DNA from: Colwellia sp. MB02u-6
GTDB taxonomy: Bacteria; Pseudomonadota; Gammaproteobacteria; Enterobacterales; Alteromonadaceae
Direction: 5' to 3'
DNA length: 64,000 nt
Assembly: GCF_014077095.1 (NCBI RefSeq)
Contig: NZ_JACGVG010000036.1
Location: 124,001-188,000 of the forward strand
Under the pieces are notes generated by a model. It saw only the letters and a program-made list of their open reading frames with translations, ran no database searches and was not told where the DNA came from. Of this stretch, positions 17,821 to 28,332 are shown in pieces (the stretch's first letter is position 1; the number at the start of each line of letters is the position of its first letter). The translations under genes were made by a program, and so were the position numbers.

Positions 17821-18225
17821 ATGAAAGCACAAGTAAAATGGATCGGCGAAGAAATGTTTATCGGCACGTCTGAAAGTGGCCACACGATTGTATTAGATGC
17901 GAACGCAGGTGCTCTGGCGCCAAGCCCATTAGAAAGTGTATTGATATCTCTAGGCGCTTGTTCTTCAGTTGATGTGGTGAGTATATTGGAAAAAGCACGA
18001 CAAGCTATTACTAGCTGTAAAGTGGAAATATCAGCTCAACGCGTTGATACTGTGCCAAAATTATTTTCTGATATCCACTTACATTTCGTTATTCAAGGCA
18101 ACAATGTTAGTACTAAGCATGTTGAGCGTGCGATCAGTTTATCTGCTGATAAATATTGTTCGGTAGCATTGATGCTAAATAAGTCGGTTAATATTACTCA
18201 CGACTTCGAGATTATGGGTCTATAG
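17821..18225 (+). CDS. yhfA: OsmC/Ohr-family protein, YhfA-like
   Basis: This 134-residue OsmC-family protein probably acts in the cytoplasm as a thiol-dependent peroxide-handling or related protein. The two family cysteines are present, in GACSSVD (about Cys48) and KYCSVALML (about Cys113). Other family features include APSPLESVL near residues 33-42. The sequence runs closely parallel to E. coli YhfA, including the end HDFEIM. The gene starts at ATG 17821 with CAGGAA a few bases upstream. It faces prkB, which is also its neighbour in E. coli, so the pair is conserved gene order. The biochemical function of YhfA itself is not established. Confidence 0.88.
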   Translation: MKAQVKWIGEEMFIGTSESGHTIVLDANAGALAPSPLESVLISLGACSSVDVVSILEKARQAITSCKVEISAQRVDTVPKLFSDIHLHFVIQGNNVSTKHVERAISLSADKYCSVALMLNKSVNITHDFEIMGL

Positions 18226-18340
18226 CCCATTTGCTACCATTATAGCTGCTAGGGTAACCTTCTTTTTACCTTGGCGACGCTTTAAGCTTTTGACATTGAA
18301 TGCTGAAGTAAGTCAACTGGGCCTTAAATTCTTTCAGTCG

Positions 18341-18411
18341 CTACTCATTGTTTCCTTCCTATAAAAATAATTCACAGAGAGAAAAGAAAAACGGCAGGAG
18401 TAGTAAAGGTC
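18341..18411. repeat. Dispersed repeat, copy A (second copy near 55.0 kb)
   Basis: This gap between the convergent yhfA and prkB genes shares ordered blocks with 54998-55093: CTACTCATT, TTTCCT-CCT, AAAATAATTCACAG (18364-18377) and GCAGGAG (18394-18400). The spacing between blocks differs, with copy A shorter. It looks like a degenerate non-coding dispersed repeat. No mobility gene is linked. Confidence 0.45.
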
Positions 18412-18455
18412 AAATCAAATAATTTGTTACCGGCTTAAAAAATATTGGCCTAGGA

Positions 18456-19355
18456 TCACAAGTCACTCATCCAATCAAGTTGTTTGTTTGCTTCACTCTT
18501 TCTAAGCATTAAGTCTTTAATCAACGGGGTTAATAATAATTCCATTGCTAAGCCCATTTTTCCACCAGGCACAACTAGGGTGTTCATGCGAGACATAAAT
18601 GATCCATCGATCATGCTGAGGTAATACGGAAAATCGAGTTGACTTGACTCACGGCAACGAATCACCACAAAACTCTCATCTAACGTTGGAATCGCTTTAG
18701 CACTAAAAGGATTTGAGGTATCAACAGTCGGGACTCTTTGAAAATTAATATGGGTACGCGAAAACTGAGGTGTGATAAATGAAATGTAATCTTCCATACT
18801 TCTCACAATACTTTGGGTTACAGCCTCACGACTATGACCGCGCTTGTCGGTGTCACGTATAATCTTCTGTATCCATTCTAAATTTACAATCGGCACCATA
18901 CCTATGAGTAGATCAACATGCTTTGCTACGTCATTATTTTCGGTAACAACCCCACCATGCAACCCCTCGTAGTAAAGTAGATCCGTGCCCTCGCCCAGAG
19001 CTTCCCACGGGGTAAAAGTACCTGGCATTTGGTTATAAGGCACCGCTTCATCGAATGTATGCAGGTAACGGCGCATTTTTCCTTTACCTGTTTCTGAGTA
19101 ATCTTTAAATAATTTTTCTAAGGCGTGAAAATCATTGGCCGCAGCGCCAAAGTAACTTAATTTAAGTTGCTGTTCTTTCGCTTTGCGCTTTTCTAAATCC
19201 ATTTCTTGGCGCGAATAGCGATGGAAACTATCTCCCTCAACGTTTGCTGATGTAATGCCCAATGAACGAAAAATATGCTCAAACGATTCTGTTGTCGTAG
19301 AAGTGCCTGCACCCGAAGAGCCGGTAACAGCGATGATAGGATTTCGTGACGACAT
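18456..19355 (-). CDS. prkB: Phosphoribulokinase-like protein PrkB
   Basis: This 299-residue P-loop kinase belongs to the phosphoribulokinase/uridine kinase family. Walker A is GSSGAGTSTT (residues about 12-21), and EGDSFHRY, FYEGLHGG-like (YYEGLHGG) and NFQRVPTVDTSNPF segments match E. coli PrkB nearly residue for residue. Phosphoribulokinases make ribulose 1,5-bisphosphate, but no RuBisCO or Calvin-cycle gene is visible here, and PrkB occurs widely in heterotrophic gammaproteobacteria with an unsettled physiological role. It is convergent with yhfA and upstream of no other gene. The ATG at 19355 gives a length equal to the family's. Confidence 0.92.
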   Translation of the reverse strand: MSSRNPIIAVTGSSGAGTSTTTESFEHIFRSLGITSANVEGDSFHRYSRQEMDLEKRKAKEQQLKLSYFGAAANDFHALEKLFKDYSETGKGKMRRYLHTFDEAVPYNQMPGTFTPWEALGEGTDLLYYEGLHGGVVTENNDVAKHVDLLIGMVPIVNLEWIQKIIRDTDKRGHSREAVTQSIVRSMEDYISFITPQFSRTHINFQRVPTVDTSNPFSAKAIPTLDESFVVIRCRESSQLDFPYYLSMIDGSFMSRMNTLVVPGGKMGLAMELLLTPLIKDLMLRKSEANKQLDWMSDL

Positions 19356-19460
19356 AATGGATGACCTTATTATTAATGGATAATTGTTATACGAGGTATT
19401 ACTAGGCGGGTCAAGCTTTAGCTCATGTTCTTACCTTAGGGTAGGTGATTTTAGCGCACA

Positions 19461-19487
19461 AAAAAGCGGAGCCTAAGCTCCGCTTTT
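19461..19487 (-). terminator. Terminator of the alpha operon
   Basis: AAAAGCGGAGC and GCTCCGCTTTT form a perfect stem with loop CTAA, downstream of rplQ. On the minus strand it runs into TTTTTTG. The A-tract on the other side means it could also stop transcription on the plus strand. Confidence 0.9.
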
Positions 19488-19522
19488 AATATCGTCAGAA
19501 TAAATTTAGTACAAGTACTAAA

Positions 19523-19930
19523 TTATGCTTCTGCGCTAACTTCTTCAACTACTTCAGCGGCTTCTTCTACTGCTGGGCGGTCAACAAGTTCAACATAAGC
19601 CATAGGGGCTTTATCACCAGTACGGAAACCACATTTTAAAATGCGAGTGTAACCACCTGGACGTTCTTGGTAACGAGCACCAAGTTCGTTGAATAAAATA
19701 CCTACTACTTCTTTATCTTGTGTACGAGCAAACGCTAAACGGCGATTTGCAACACTGTCGGTTTTGGCCAATGTAATTAGTGGCTCAACAACGCGACGTA
19801 GTTCTTTAGCTTTAGCAACAGTAGTTTTGATCAAACCGTGCTTCACTAATGAACTTGCCATATTGCGGAACATCGCCTGGCGATGACTGCTATTACGGTT
19901 TAACTGGCGACCGCTTTTACGATGGCGCAT
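19523..19930 (-). CDS. rplQ: 50S ribosomal protein L17
   Basis: This 135-residue large-subunit protein begins [17 protein letters not shown], a near-invariant L17 start, and has the central [17 protein letters not shown] segment. It is a little longer than E. coli L17 (127) because of an acidic Ala/Glu-rich tail ([13 protein letters not shown]). It is the last gene of the alpha operon, 41 bp after rpoA and just before a strong terminator. Confidence 0.98.
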   Translation of the reverse strand: MRHRKSGRQLNRNSSHRQAMFRNMASSLVKHGLIKTTVAKAKELRRVVEPLITLAKTDSVANRRLAFARTQDKEVVGILFNELGARYQERPGGYTRILKCGFRTGDKAPMAYVELVDRPAVEEAAEVVEEVSAEA

Positions 19931-19971
19931 AAGTTAATCCTTATCTCAACTATTAAAAAACGATGATCGAC

Positions 19972-20961
19972 TTAGTCGTTATCAGCTATGCTTTCTGGTG
20001 GCCAGTTTTCTAGGCGCATGCCTAGAGACAAGCCACGAGACGCCAAAACGTCTTTGATTTCGGTTAAAGACTTCTTACCTAAATTAGGTGTTTTAAGAAG
20101 TTCAACCTCAGCACGCTGTACTAAATCGCCAATATATTGAATTGCTTCTGCTTTTAAGCAGTTTGCTGAACGAACAGTAAGTTCAAGGTCATCAACAGGA
20201 CGAAGCAAAATAGGATCAAACAGTGGTTTTTCCTCTTTTGGCTCTACTTCAGTCACATCACGAAGCTCTACAAACGCATCTAGCTGTTCAGCTAGAATAG
20301 TTGAAGCGCGACGAATTGCTTCTTCAGGATCTAACGTACCGTTAGTTTCCATGTCTAAGACTAGTTTGTCCAAATCTGTACGTTGTTCAACACGTGCAGA
20401 ATCAACGTCATAGGCAATTCTTACAACAGGACTGAATGAAGCATCAACTAACAAACGTCCAATTGCACGATCTTCTTCCTCGGCATCACGTCGAGTTGAA
20501 GCAGGAACGTAACCACGTCCCATCTCAACCTTTATACGCATACTGATAGAGCCATCACCTGTCAAATGACAGATTACATGAGTTGGATTTGCAATTTCTA
20601 CATCACCATCATGTTGGATATCGGCTGCCGTTACAGGGCCTTCACCAGATTTAGTTAAGGTAAGAACAGCTTCATTTTTACCTTCTAAACTTATAGCTAA
20701 TCCTTTAAGGTTTAACAGTATTTCGATGATGTCTTCTTGCACACCCTCTTTACTACTGTACTCATGAAGTACACCGTCAATTTCAACTTCAGTTACAGCA
20801 CAACCTGGCATTGAAGATAAAAGAATGCGGCGTAACGCATTACCTAAAGTGTGACCAAAACCACGTTCTAATGGTTCTAAAGTTACTTTAGCACGAGTAG
20901 GGCTAATAGTTTCGATACCAACCAATCGTGGTCTAAGGAATTCGGTTACAGAACCCTGCAT
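19972..20961 (-). CDS. rpoA: RNA polymerase alpha subunit
   Basis: This 329-residue protein, the same length as in E. coli, dimerises to start RNA polymerase assembly. The N-terminal domain has [15 protein letters not shown] and the C-terminal domain (after about 245) carries the DNA-binding helix-hairpin-helix with [22 protein letters not shown]. The C-terminal domain contacts UP elements and activators. It lies between rpsD (24 bp upstream) and rplQ, the standard alpha-operon position. Confidence 0.99.
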   Translation of the reverse strand: MQGSVTEFLRPRLVGIETISPTRAKVTLEPLERGFGHTLGNALRRILLSSMPGCAVTEVEIDGVLHEYSSKEGVQEDIIEILLNLKGLAISLEGKNEAVLTLTKSGEGPVTAADIQHDGDVEIANPTHVICHLTGDGSISMRIKVEMGRGYVPASTRRDAEEEDRAIGRLLVDASFSPVVRIAYDVDSARVEQRTDLDKLVLDMETNGTLDPEEAIRRASTILAEQLDAFVELRDVTEVEPKEEKPLFDPILLRPVDDLELTVRSANCLKAEAIQYIGDLVQRAEVELLKTPNLGKKSLTEIKDVLASRGLSLGMRLENWPPESIADND

Positions 20962-20985
20962 TATGTCCTCTCTTAAAGTGCAACT

Positions 20986-21606
20986 TTACTTAGAGTAAAG
21001 TTCAACAATCAACTGTTCATTAATTTCGGCAGACAAGTCAGAACGATCAGGAACACGTTTAAAAACGCCTTCAAGTTTCTTGTTATCTACTTCAATCCAA
21101 ACTGGCTTCTCACGTTGTTCAGCTAATTCTAAAGCAGCGATGATACGCGCTTGAGTTTTAGACTTTTCACGTACAGAAACTGCATCTTCAGCTTTAACAG
21201 TGAAAGATGGAATATTAACAACAACACCGTTAACTACGATAGCTTTATGGCTAACGAGTTGACGAGCTTCAGCACGAGTGCTTGCATAGCCCATACGGTA
21301 TACTACGTTATCAAGACGTTTCTCTAAAAGTTGCAACAAGTTTTCACCTGTATTGCCTTTTAGACGAGCCGCTTCTTTATAGTAGTTGCGGAATTGTTTT
21401 TCTAGTACGCCATAAATACGACGAACTTTTTGTTTTTCACGAAGCTGAATACCGTAATCAGATAAACGACCGCGACGGGCGCCATGTTGACCTGGTATTG
21501 TTTCGATTTTACATTTAGTGTCAATTGCTCTAACACCGCTTTTAAGGAACAAATCTGTACCTTCGCGGCGACTAAGCTTTAACTTAGGACCTAAATATCT
21601 AGCCAT
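20986..21606 (-). CDS. rpsD: 30S ribosomal protein S4
   Basis: This 206-residue primary 16S-binding protein starts [16 protein letters not shown] and contains the S4 RNA-binding domain ([20 protein letters not shown] in part, with [10 protein letters not shown]). It is the expected length. In E. coli S4 represses translation of the alpha operon by binding the leader before rpsM; a matching leader is annotated at 22408-22491. It begins 32 bp after rpsK. Confidence 0.99.
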   Translation of the reverse strand: MARYLGPKLKLSRREGTDLFLKSGVRAIDTKCKIETIPGQHGARRGRLSDYGIQLREKQKVRRIYGVLEKQFRNYYKEAARLKGNTGENLLQLLEKRLDNVVYRMGYASTRAEARQLVSHKAIVVNGVVVNIPSFTVKAEDAVSVREKSKTQARIIAALELAEQREKPVWIEVDNKKLEGVFKRVPDRSDLSAEINEQLIVELYSK

Positions 21607-21638
21607 TTTCTTTCTCCAACAATCCTAAAAAAGTACGA

Positions 21639-22028
21639 TTAAACGCGACGTTTCTTAGGAGGACGACAACCATTATGAGGAATCGGCGTTACGTCTGTAA
21701 TGTTGGTGATTTTAAAACCAGCAGCATTTAAAGCACGGATAGCAGATTCACGACCTGGACCCGGACCTTTAACGAACACTTCAATATTCTTCAAGCCAAA
21801 CTCTTGTGCAGCTTTACCAGCACGATCTGCAGCTACTTGCGCAGCAAATGGAGTAGATTTACGTGAACCACGAAAACCTGAACCACCAGCAGTCGCCCAT
21901 GATAAGGCGTTACCTTGACGATCTGTAAGAGTTACGATTGTGTTGTTGAAAGATGCATGGATATGAGCCATGCCGTCAGCAACTTGTTTTTTAACGCGTT
22001 TACGCGTACGTACAGGTGTTTTAGCCAT
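21639..22028 (-). CDS. rpsK: 30S ribosomal protein S11
   Basis: This 129-residue protein of the 30S platform has the conserved [19 protein letters not shown] and [14 protein letters not shown] motifs and ends [15 protein letters not shown]. The basic N- and C-terminal tails are typical. It follows rpsM by 13 bp and is translated from ATG 22028, preceded by GAGGAA. Confidence 0.99.
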   Translation of the reverse strand: MAKTPVRTRKRVKKQVADGMAHIHASFNNTIVTLTDRQGNALSWATAGGSGFRGSRKSTPFAAQVAADRAGKAAQEFGLKNIEVFVKGPGPGRESAIRALNAAGFKITNITDVTPIPHNGCRPPKKRRV

Positions 22029-22041
22029 TATCTAGTTCCTC

Positions 22042-22398
22042 TTACTTCTTAATTGGCTTACGAGGACCTTTACGGGTGCGCGCATTAGTTTTAGTGCGTT
22101 GACCACGTAGAGGAAGACTGCGACGATGGCGAATACCACGGTAACAACCTAAATCCATAAGACGTTTAATGTTCATTGAAACTTCACGGCGTAAATCACC
22201 TTCTACGGTGTATTTATCCACTTCTGTACGAAGCAAATCAATTTGAGCTTCGTCCAATTCACTGATCTTAGTTGACTCTGCAATACCAGTTGCAACACAA
22301 ATTGCTTTCGCACGTGTTGCTCCGATACCGAAGATCGCAGTAATGGCGATTACTGCATGCTTACGATCAGGGATGTTAATGCCAGCGATACGGGCCAC
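22042..22398 (-). CDS. rpsM: 30S ribosomal protein S13
   Basis: This 118-residue 30S head protein starts [18 protein letters not shown] and ends with a basic tail ([13 protein letters not shown]). I chose GTG 22398 rather than ATG 22407, because AGGAGA lies a normal distance before the GTG but abuts the ATG, and because the family starts at this residue. It is the first gene of the alpha operon proper, preceded by a structured leader that is the likely S4 target. Confidence 0.97.
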   Translation of the reverse strand: MARIAGINIPDRKHAVIAITAIFGIGATRAKAICVATGIAESTKISELDEAQIDLLRTEVDKYTVEGDLRREVSMNIKRLMDLGCYRGIRHRRSLPLRGQRTKTNARTRKGPRKPIKK

Positions 22399-22407
22399 TA
22401 AACACAT

Positions 22408-22497
22408 CTCCTATTTTTAAATTAAAATTTACCAGTTGAAAAGCCCGTTAGGATACTCAACCAGCCGCATTTCTTTGTAAATCGAAGCGGCATTATA
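22408..22497 (-). promoter_or_regulatory. Alpha-operon promoter -10 and candidate S4-responsive leader
   Basis: On the minus strand a perfect TATAAT (22492-22497) with discriminator GCCGC lies about 95 bases before rpsM; the -35 is weak. The leader contains stem GCCGC/GCGGC (22487-22491 with 22464-22468) and stem GGTTGA/TCAACT around 22435-22461, ending in an AT-rich stretch and the rpsM ribosome site. Location and nested stems fit the alpha-operon leader bound by S4 in E. coli. The fold is inferred by eye. Confidence 0.5.
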
Positions 22498-22531
22498 CAG
22501 ACTTATCTGCATAATGCTACTGCTTAAAGAT

Positions 22532-22645
22532 TTAGCCTTGACGTTGTTTATGCTTTGGCTCTTCGCAGATTACGCGAATAACACCAGCACGTTTAACAAT
22601 TTTACAGTTACGACAAATCTTTTTTACGGATGCACGTACTTTCAT
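22532..22645 (-). CDS. rpmJ: 50S ribosomal protein L36
   Basis: This very short gene encodes 37 residues, [17 protein letters not shown] and onward to KHKQRQG. Cys11, Cys14, Cys27 and His32 form the zinc ribbon, so this is the zinc-binding type of L36. It lies 30 bp after secY, at the end of the spc operon, as in E. coli. The ATG is at 22645 and the stop at 22532-22534. Confidence 0.97.
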   Translation of the reverse strand: MKVRASVKKICRNCKIVKRAGVIRVICEEPKHKQRQG

Positions 22646-22675
22646 TCTATATACTCCGTTACCTAACGACTCAGT

Positions 22676-24001
22676 CTAACGACCGTAGCCCTTAAGGTTT
22701 GCTTTCTTAAGTACATTGTCATATTGATGTGACATCAAATGGGTTTGTACTTGTGCCATAAAATCCATTATCACAACTACAATAATAAGTAGTGATGTGC
22801 CGCCAAAGTAAAAATTGACGTCCCATGCCATGATAATAAACTGAGGTACCAAACAGATAAAGGTAATATACATCGCACCAGCTAAGGTTAAGCGAGTCAT
22901 AACTTTATCGATGTATTTTGACGTTTGCTCACCAGGACGGATCCCAGGAATAAACGCACCGGATTTTTTCAGGTTATCTGCCGTTTCACGCGGATTAAAA
23001 ACAAGCGCCGTGTAAAAGAAACAGAAAAATATTATCGCAGCGGCAAGTAACATGACATATAGCGGCTGTCCTGGAGAAATAGCAATTGATACTTCTTGTA
23101 GGAAATCAGCAACCATACCTTCACCTTGACCAAACCAGCTCGCAAGCGTGCCTGGAAACAAGATAATACTTGAAGCGAAAATTGGTGGAATAACACCCGC
23201 CATATTGACTTTGAGCGGTAAATGCGTGCTTTGGGCAGCGAAAACCTTACGGCCTTGCTGACGTTTAGCATAGTTAACAACAATACGTCGTTGACCACGT
23301 TCCACAAATACTACAAAGAAAGTAGTAGCAAATATAATTACGCCAATTAACAATAATACTAATAAGTGCAATTCACCTTGACGCGCCGCCTCTGCTGTTT
23401 GAGCAACAGCTGACGGCATACCAGCAACTATACCTGCAAATATCAAGACAGAAATACCGTTACCAATACCGCGTTCAGTAATTTGTTCACCTAACCACAT
23501 TAGAAACATGGTACCAGTAACCAAACTTACTACCGCAGCAAAGTAGAATCCGAAACCTGCGTCCATTACTAGACCTGGCATCATTCCCGGTAAACTTCTT
23601 GCTATTGCAATTGATTGTACAGTCGCTAGAACTAAAGTGCCGTAGCGGGTGTATTGACTGATTTTACGTCGTCCAGCTTCACCTTCTTTTTTCAATTCTG
23701 CCATCGCCGGGTGCATGACCGTAAGCAATTGCATTATGATTGAAGCTGAGATGTACGGCATAATACCCAGTGCCAATACAGAGGCTCGCTCAAGTGCACC
23801 ACCAGAGAACATGTTAAACATCTCTACAATGGTGCCCTTTTGTTGATCAAACAACTGAGCTAATACAGCGGCGTCAATACCAGGGATTGGCACAAATGTT
23901 CCCAAACGAAGCACAATAAGTGCACCGAATACAAACCATAATCTTTGTTTAAGCTCGGACAAGCCGCCCTTTGCTTTATTATCAATTCCTGGTGTAGCCA
24001 T
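22676..24001 (-). CDS. secY: Protein translocase subunit SecY
   Basis: This 441-residue channel subunit of the Sec translocase has ten membrane helices. Recognisable parts are the start [19 protein letters not shown], the plug region near [21 protein letters not shown], and the cytoplasmic loop [21 protein letters not shown] (in part). It lies 8 bp after rplO in the spc operon. SecE, its partner, is at 55734-56117. Confidence 0.99.
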   Translation of the reverse strand: MATPGIDNKAKGGLSELKQRLWFVFGALIVLRLGTFVPIPGIDAAVLAQLFDQQKGTIVEMFNMFSGGALERASVLALGIMPYISASIIMQLLTVMHPAMAELKKEGEAGRRKISQYTRYGTLVLATVQSIAIARSLPGMMPGLVMDAGFGFYFAAVVSLVTGTMFLMWLGEQITERGIGNGISVLIFAGIVAGMPSAVAQTAEAARQGELHLLVLLLIGVIIFATTFFVVFVERGQRRIVVNYAKRQQGRKVFAAQSTHLPLKVNMAGVIPPIFASSIILFPGTLASWFGQGEGMVADFLQEVSIAISPGQPLYVMLLAAAIIFFCFFYTALVFNPRETADNLKKSGAFIPGIRPGEQTSKYIDKVMTRLTLAGAMYITFICLVPQFIIMAWDVNFYFGGTSLLIIVVVIMDFMAQVQTHLMSHQYDNVLKKANLKGYGR

Positions 24002-24009
24002 AACCTGTA

Positions 24010-24444
24010 CTATTCCTCGATTTTTCCGCCTGCCGCTTCAATAGCTGCACGTGCGCCTTTAGTAACACCTAAACCACGTATAGTAATTGGACGAGTGATA
24101 TCACCAGAAAGCATGATTTTCACTGCAACAATGTTACGTGTGATTAAGTTAGCATCTTTAAGGGCAAAGATATCGACAACATCACCTGTGATGTTATTTA
24201 GTTCATGTAAACGTACTTCAGCGCGAACTAAAGATTTACGTGACGTAAAACCAAACTTAGGTAAACGTTGTTTCAATGGCATTTGACCACCTTCGAAACC
24301 AGGACGTACACTACCGCCAGAACGAGATTTCTGACCTTTGTGACCACGACCGCCTGTTTTCCCTATGCCAGAACCAATACCACGCCCACAGCGTTTCTTG
24401 GCTTTCTTAGCACCTGGTGCAGGAGATAAAGTATTTAAATGCAT
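24010..24444 (-). CDS. rplO: 50S ribosomal protein L15
   Basis: This 144-residue 23S-binding protein starts [18 protein letters not shown] and has the glycine/arginine-rich [20 protein letters not shown] stretch typical of L15. The length equals the E. coli protein. It begins 2 bp after rpmD ends and precedes secY. Confidence 0.99.
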   Translation of the reverse strand: MHLNTLSPAPGAKKAKKRCGRGIGSGIGKTGGRGHKGQKSRSGGSVRPGFEGGQMPLKQRLPKFGFTSRKSLVRAEVRLHELNNITGDVVDIFALKDANLITRNIVAVKIMLSGDITRPITIRGLGVTKGARAAIEAAGGKIEE

Positions 24445-24446
24445 TA

Positions 24447-24626
24447 TTAATCCTCCACCTTAATCATATAAGATACTTGATTAATCATACCACGTACAGA
24501 GGGAGTATCTTCTAACTCTACTGTATGACGGATACGACGTAAACCAAGACCCTTTAATGTAGCTCTATGCTTCGGTAAACGACCGATAGAACTTTTTAAC
24601 TGAGTTATTTTAACTGTTTTAGCCAT
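24447..24626 (-). CDS. rpmD: 50S ribosomal protein L30
   Basis: This 59-residue protein starts [20 protein letters not shown] and contains the typical [21 protein letters not shown] use ATG 24626; an in-frame TTG two codons upstream has no family support. It begins 6 bp after the rpsE stop. Confidence 0.97.
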   Translation of the reverse strand: MAKTVKITQLKSSIGRLPKHRATLKGLGLRRIRHTVELEDTPSVRGMINQVSYMIKVED

Positions 24627-24632
24627 GCTCAA

Positions 24633-25142
24633 TTACCCCAAGATATCTGAAACGCTTTTGCCACGCTTTGCTGCAACAGCTTCAGGCGAATGCATATTCG
24701 CAAGAGCAGATACAGTAGCGCGAACTACGTTGATTGGGTTAGTAGAACCGTATGCTTTTGACAATACGTTCTGTACGCCTGCAACTTCAAGTACTGCACG
24801 CATAGCGCCACCGGCGATAATACCTGTACCTTCAGAGGCTGGTTGCATGTAAACTTTAGAACCAGAATGCTTGCCAATAATGACATGCTGAAGAGTAGTA
24901 CCCTTCAAATCTACGGTTACTAAGTTACGACGCGCTTTTTCCATTGCTTTTTGGATTGCAGCAGGCACTTCACGTGCTTTACCGTAACCAAAACCAACGC
25001 GACCAGCACCATCACCAACTACGGTTAATGCTGTGAAACTGAAAATACGACCACCTTTAACCACTTTTGAAACGCGGTTAACTGCGATTAGCTTTTCAGC
25101 CATATCACTTTGTTGTGAGTTTTCTTGATTATGATTAGCCAT
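24633..25142 (-). CDS. rpsE: 30S ribosomal protein S5
   Basis: This 169-residue protein has an S5 N-terminal RNA-binding domain ([20 protein letters not shown]) and C-terminal domain ([19 protein letters not shown]). It helps control decoding accuracy. ATG 25142 has AGGGG six bases upstream; the in-frame TTG 25148 overlaps this ribosome site and is rejected. The extra N-terminal residues [11 protein letters not shown] are a short species-specific extension. Confidence 0.98.
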   Translation of the reverse strand: MANHNQENSQQSDMAEKLIAVNRVSKVVKGGRIFSFTALTVVGDGAGRVGFGYGKAREVPAAIQKAMEKARRNLVTVDLKGTTLQHVIIGKHSGSKVYMQPASEGTGIIAGGAMRAVLEVAGVQNVLSKAYGSTNPINVVRATVSALANMHSPEAVAAKRGKSVSDILG

Positions 25143-25151
25143 TATCAACCC

Positions 25152-25505
25152 CTAAAACTGAAGACCAGCTTCGCGAGCTGCATCTGCTAACGCTTTCACG
25201 CGACCATGGTAACGGAAACCTGAACGGTCAAAAGCAACACTTGTGATGCCTTTAGCTACTGCACGTTCTGCAAGAGCCTTACCTACAGCCGTAGCTGCTT
25301 CAACGTTGCCTGTTTTTTCTAACTGAGCACTAACTTCTTTATCTAAAGTAGACGCTGATGCGATTACTTCAGAACCTGTTGGTGCAATCAATTGCGCGTA
25401 AATATGACGAGGAGTACGGAATACAACTAAACGATTCGCACCCAACTCGCTAATTTTTGCACGAGAGCGTTTAGCTCTGCGCAAACGAGATGTTTTCTTA
25501 TCCAT
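25152..25505 (-). CDS. rplR: 50S ribosomal protein L18
   Basis: This 117-residue 5S rRNA-binding protein has [16 protein letters not shown] and the C-terminal [20 protein letters not shown] typical of L18, and matches the E. coli length. It lies 9 bp after rplF in the spc operon. Confidence 0.99.
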   Translation of the reverse strand: MDKKTSRLRRAKRSRAKISELGANRLVVFRTPRHIYAQLIAPTGSEVIASASTLDKEVSAQLEKTGNVEAATAVGKALAERAVAKGITSVAFDRSGFRYHGRVKALADAAREAGLQF

Positions 25506-25514
25506 AGTATTACC

Positions 25515-26048
25515 CTACTTCTTCTTAGCTTCTTTACGACGGACATTCTCATCACTATAACGAATTCCTTTACCTTTATAAGGCTCAGGTTTACGGTATG
25601 CGCGAATGTTCGCTGCAGTTTGACCGACCAACTGTTTATCAGCACCTTTCAGTATGATTTCAGTTTGGGTAGGAGTTTCAACGGTAATCCCTTCAGGGAT
25701 TGCGTGCTCAACCGGATGCGAAAAACCTAAAGATAAGTTTAAAATCTTACCTGCAGCTTTAGCACGGTAACCAACACCGTTTAACAATAACTTCCTTTCA
25801 AAACCTTTACTAACACCTTCAACCATATTATTGATTAAAGAGCGTACAGTACCGGCTTGGGCCCAAGCGCCTTTAGTATCGGCGACGATATTAGTGATGA
25901 TATTGCTCTCTTCTTGAGAAACAACAACAGCGCTATGGATCGTATGCGATAATTCGCCAATTGGACCTTTAACTTTGATGTCTTGACCTGATAACGTAAT
26001 AGTAACGCCAGCAGGGATTGCGACATGTGCTTTTGCAACACGAGACAT
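25515..26048 (-). CDS. rplF: 50S ribosomal protein L6
   Basis: This 177-residue protein near the factor-binding site starts [19 protein letters not shown] and ends with [20 protein letters not shown], the L6 signature region. It is the standard length and follows rpsH by 12 bp. Confidence 0.99.
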   Translation of the reverse strand: MSRVAKAHVAIPAGVTITLSGQDIKVKGPIGELSHTIHSAVVVSQEESNIITNIVADTKGAWAQAGTVRSLINNMVEGVSKGFERKLLLNGVGYRAKAAGKILNLSLGFSHPVEHAIPEGITVETPTQTEIILKGADKQLVGQTAANIRAYRKPEPYKGKGIRYSDENVRRKEAKKK

Positions 26049-26060
26049 AATTCTGCTCCT

Positions 26061-26450
26061 TTACTCTACGAAACCAAGAACTTCACCGCCAAGACCCGCA
26101 TTGCGAGCGGCGCGATCAGTCATTAGACCTTTAGAAGTAGAAATAATTGCGATACCCATGCCTGCTAATACTTTAGGAAGCTCTTGAGCACCTTTGTATA
26201 CGCGAAGACCTGGACGTGAAACACGTTTGATCACTTCAATTACTTCTTTACCTTCAAAATATTTCAATTCAACAGTTAATTCAGGCTTTGCATCGCTTGA
26301 AACTGTAAATTCTGAAATGTAACCTTCTTCTTTAAGTAAGTTGGCAAGTGCAACTTTTACCTTAGAAGATGGCATTTTTACTGCAGTTTTTGCTGCAGAT
26401 TGACCGTTGCGGATGCGTGTAAACATGTCCGCGATAGGATCAGTCATCAT
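26061..26450 (-). CDS. rpsH: 30S ribosomal protein S8
   Basis: This protein of about 129 residues has the S8 start [18 protein letters not shown] and the signature [19 protein letters not shown]. Three in-frame ATGs lie together (26456, 26450, 26447); GGGAG is too close to the first, so 26450 is preferred. In E. coli S8 also represses the spc operon by binding the rplE region; I did not identify that site here. Confidence 0.97.
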   Translation of the reverse strand: MMTDPIADMFTRIRNGQSAAKTAVKMPSSKVKVALANLLKEEGYISEFTVSSDAKPELTVELKYFEGKEVIEVIKRVSRPGLRVYKGAQELPKVLAGMGIAIISTSKGLMTDRAARNAGLGGEVLGFVE

Positions 26451-26469
26451 AACCATTTACTCCCGTGAA

Positions 26470-26775
26470 TTACCAACTAGCTTTCTTAAGACCTGGAACT
26501 TCACCGCGCATCATAGTTTCGCGTAATTTAATACGGCTTAAACCAAATTTACGTAAGAAACCATGTGGACGGCCAGTAATGTTACAACGGTTACGTTGAC
26601 GACTACTACTCGAATCACGAGGTAAACTTTGAAGTTTCAATACAGCATCCCAGCGTTCTTCATCAGAAGAATCAGCACCAGAGATGATAGCTTTTAGTGC
26701 ACTACGCTTTTCAGCATATTGAGCAACTAACTTGGTTCTTTTAGCTTCACGAGCTTTCATTGACGTTTTTGCCAT
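26470..26775 (-). CDS. rpsN: 30S ribosomal protein S14
   Basis: This 101-residue protein starts [17 protein letters not shown] and contains the conserved [20 protein letters not shown]. It lacks a CxxC zinc ribbon and so is the long, zinc-independent type. The frame is open well upstream of ATG 26775, but that extension is out-of-frame rplE sequence. It begins 4 bp after the rplE stop. Confidence 0.98.
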   Translation of the reverse strand: MAKTSMKAREAKRTKLVAQYAEKRSALKAIISGADSSDEERWDAVLKLQSLPRDSSSSRQRNRCNITGRPHGFLRKFGLSRIKLRETMMRGEVPGLKKASW

Positions 26776-26779
26776 AACT

Positions 26780-27325
26780 CTACACCTTCTTCTTAAATGG
26801 GAAGTTGAAGGCAGCCAATAATGCATGACCCTCTTCATTGTCCTTCGCACTTGTAGTGATAGTGATATCCATTCCGCGAATTTTATCGATTCTATCGTAC
26901 TCGATTTCAGGGAAAATGATTTGCTCACGTACGCCCATGCTGTAGTTACCACGACCATCGAATGACTTAGGATTTAAGCCACGGAAATCGCGGATACGAG
27001 GAATAGAAATAGAGATTAAACGCTCTAAAAATTCCCACATACGTTCGCCACGTAGAGTTACTTTTGTGCCTATAGGATAGCCTTCACGAATTTTGAAGCC
27101 CGCAACTGATTTGCGTGCTACTGTCGTGACCGGCTTTTGACCTGAGATTGCAGTAAGATCATTTGTGGCGTGTTCTAAAACTTTTTTATCAGAAATAGCT
27201 TCGCCAACGCCCATGTTAAGGGTGATCTTTTCAATCCGAGGGACTTGCATGACACTTTTATAACCAAATTGCTTTTGCAATTCAGCTACAACTGTATCTT
27301 TATATAAATCATGCAGTTTCGCCAT
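26780..27325 (-). CDS. rplE: 50S ribosomal protein L5
   Basis: This 181-residue 5S rRNA-binding protein starts [19 protein letters not shown] and has the signature [14 protein letters not shown]-terminal [20 protein letters not shown] is typical. It lies 12 bp after rplX. Confidence 0.99.
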   Translation of the reverse strand: MAKLHDLYKDTVVAELQKQFGYKSVMQVPRIEKITLNMGVGEAISDKKVLEHATNDLTAISGQKPVTTVARKSVAGFKIREGYPIGTKVTLRGERMWEFLERLISISIPRIRDFRGLNPKSFDGRGNYSMGVREQIIFPEIEYDRIDKIRGMDITITTSAKDNEEGHALLAAFNFPFKKKV

Positions 27326-27337
27326 CGTTTACTCCAA

Positions 27338-27652
27338 TTAAATTAATTCGTTATTAGATTTGAAAAAGCGCGCTTTTTTGCCGTCTTCATCTCTAAAACC
27401 AACACGATCTGCTTTGCCAGTAGCTGGGTTAACAATCGCAACGTTGGATACATTTAAAGGTGCTTCTTTTTCAACAATCCCACCAGGCTGCTGTAACTGA
27501 GGTACAGGCTTAGTGTGCTTCTTGATTAAATTAATACCTTCAACAAATACTTTGCCGTCTTCAACAAGAACTTTGGTCACTTTACCAGTTTTGCCCTTGT
27601 CTTTACCTGCAAGTACGATTACTTCATCATCACGACGAATCTTAGATGCCAT
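27338..27652 (-). CDS. rplX: 50S ribosomal protein L24
   Basis: This 104-residue protein initiates 50S assembly. It has a KOW motif at the start ([18 protein letters not shown]) and the usual [19 protein letters not shown]. It lies 12 bp after rplN. Confidence 0.99.
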   Translation of the reverse strand: MASKIRRDDEVIVLAGKDKGKTGKVTKVLVEDGKVFVEGINLIKKHTKPVPQLQQPGGIVEKEAPLNVSNVAIVNPATGKADRVGFRDEDGKKARFFKSNNELI

Positions 27653-27664
27653 TATCGTGACTCC

Positions 27665-28033
27665 TTATAGTACTTCTGGTGCAAGTGAAACAATTTTCAT
27701 GAATTTTTCATTACGAAGTTCACGAGTCACAGGACCGAAAATACGAGTACCAATTGGTTGTAAGTTAGCATTTAACATTACAGCCGCATTTTCATCAAAA
27801 CGGATGGTAGAACCATCTGAACGACGAACACCTTTCTTAGTGCGCACCACTACTGCAGTTAGGACATCACCTTTTTTAACTTTGCCGCGAGGAGTTGATT
27901 CCTTCACTGCAATTTTAATGATGTCACCAATGCGTGCGTAGCGACGGTGCGAACCACCAAGAACCTTTATACATTGTACACGTCGAGCGCCGCTGTTATC
28001 AGCTACGTTCAATTGTGATTGCATTTGGATCAT
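27665..28033 (-). CDS. rplN: 50S ribosomal protein L14
   Basis: This 122-residue protein starts [20 protein letters not shown] and ends [13 protein letters not shown], both standard for L14. It is the first gene of the spc operon. It is separated from rpsQ, last gene of the S10 operon, by a 362-bp gap with a terminator and a new promoter. Confidence 0.99.
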   Translation of the reverse strand: MIQMQSQLNVADNSGARRVQCIKVLGGSHRRYARIGDIIKIAVKESTPRGKVKKGDVLTAVVVRTKKGVRRSDGSTIRFDENAAVMLNANLQPIGTRIFGPVTRELRNEKFMKIVSLAPEVL

Positions 28034-28332
28034 TTAATATGTCTCCGCTAAATTATCTTTATAAAAGATTAAATTCAAGGCCAGAAATTTGACCCGTCAC
28101 TGCCTTCTAAATCCCACTCACAACGAGCGGGCGCGAGATTATAACACCGGTGATTTAAAAGTGATACTTTATTTAGCTAAAAAGTAACCACTATGCTAGG
28201 AGGGGTCTGTGGGATGATTGCTGCCACAGTCACGAAAAAATGCGCTATACCTGGGCTATAAAACACTTAATTATCCGGTATCAATATCACTTTCAAAAAA
28301 TGACGTTTAAAAATCTATCTATAATTTATTTC
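28034..28332 (-). promoter_or_regulatory. spc operon promoter region and leader
   Basis: On the minus strand a perfect TATAAT -10 (28138-28143) is followed by the GC-rich discriminator CTCGCGCC; the -35 is poor. Transcription would start near 28131, giving a leader of about 98 bases before rplN. The rest of the gap back to the S10 terminator has no open frame of interest. The GC-rich discriminator suggests ppGpp/DksA-sensitive control. Confidence 0.6.

Noticed and set aside
26776-26958. N-terminal extension of rpsN
   Set aside because: The extra 61 codons are rplE sequence in another frame; S14 begins at ATG 26775.
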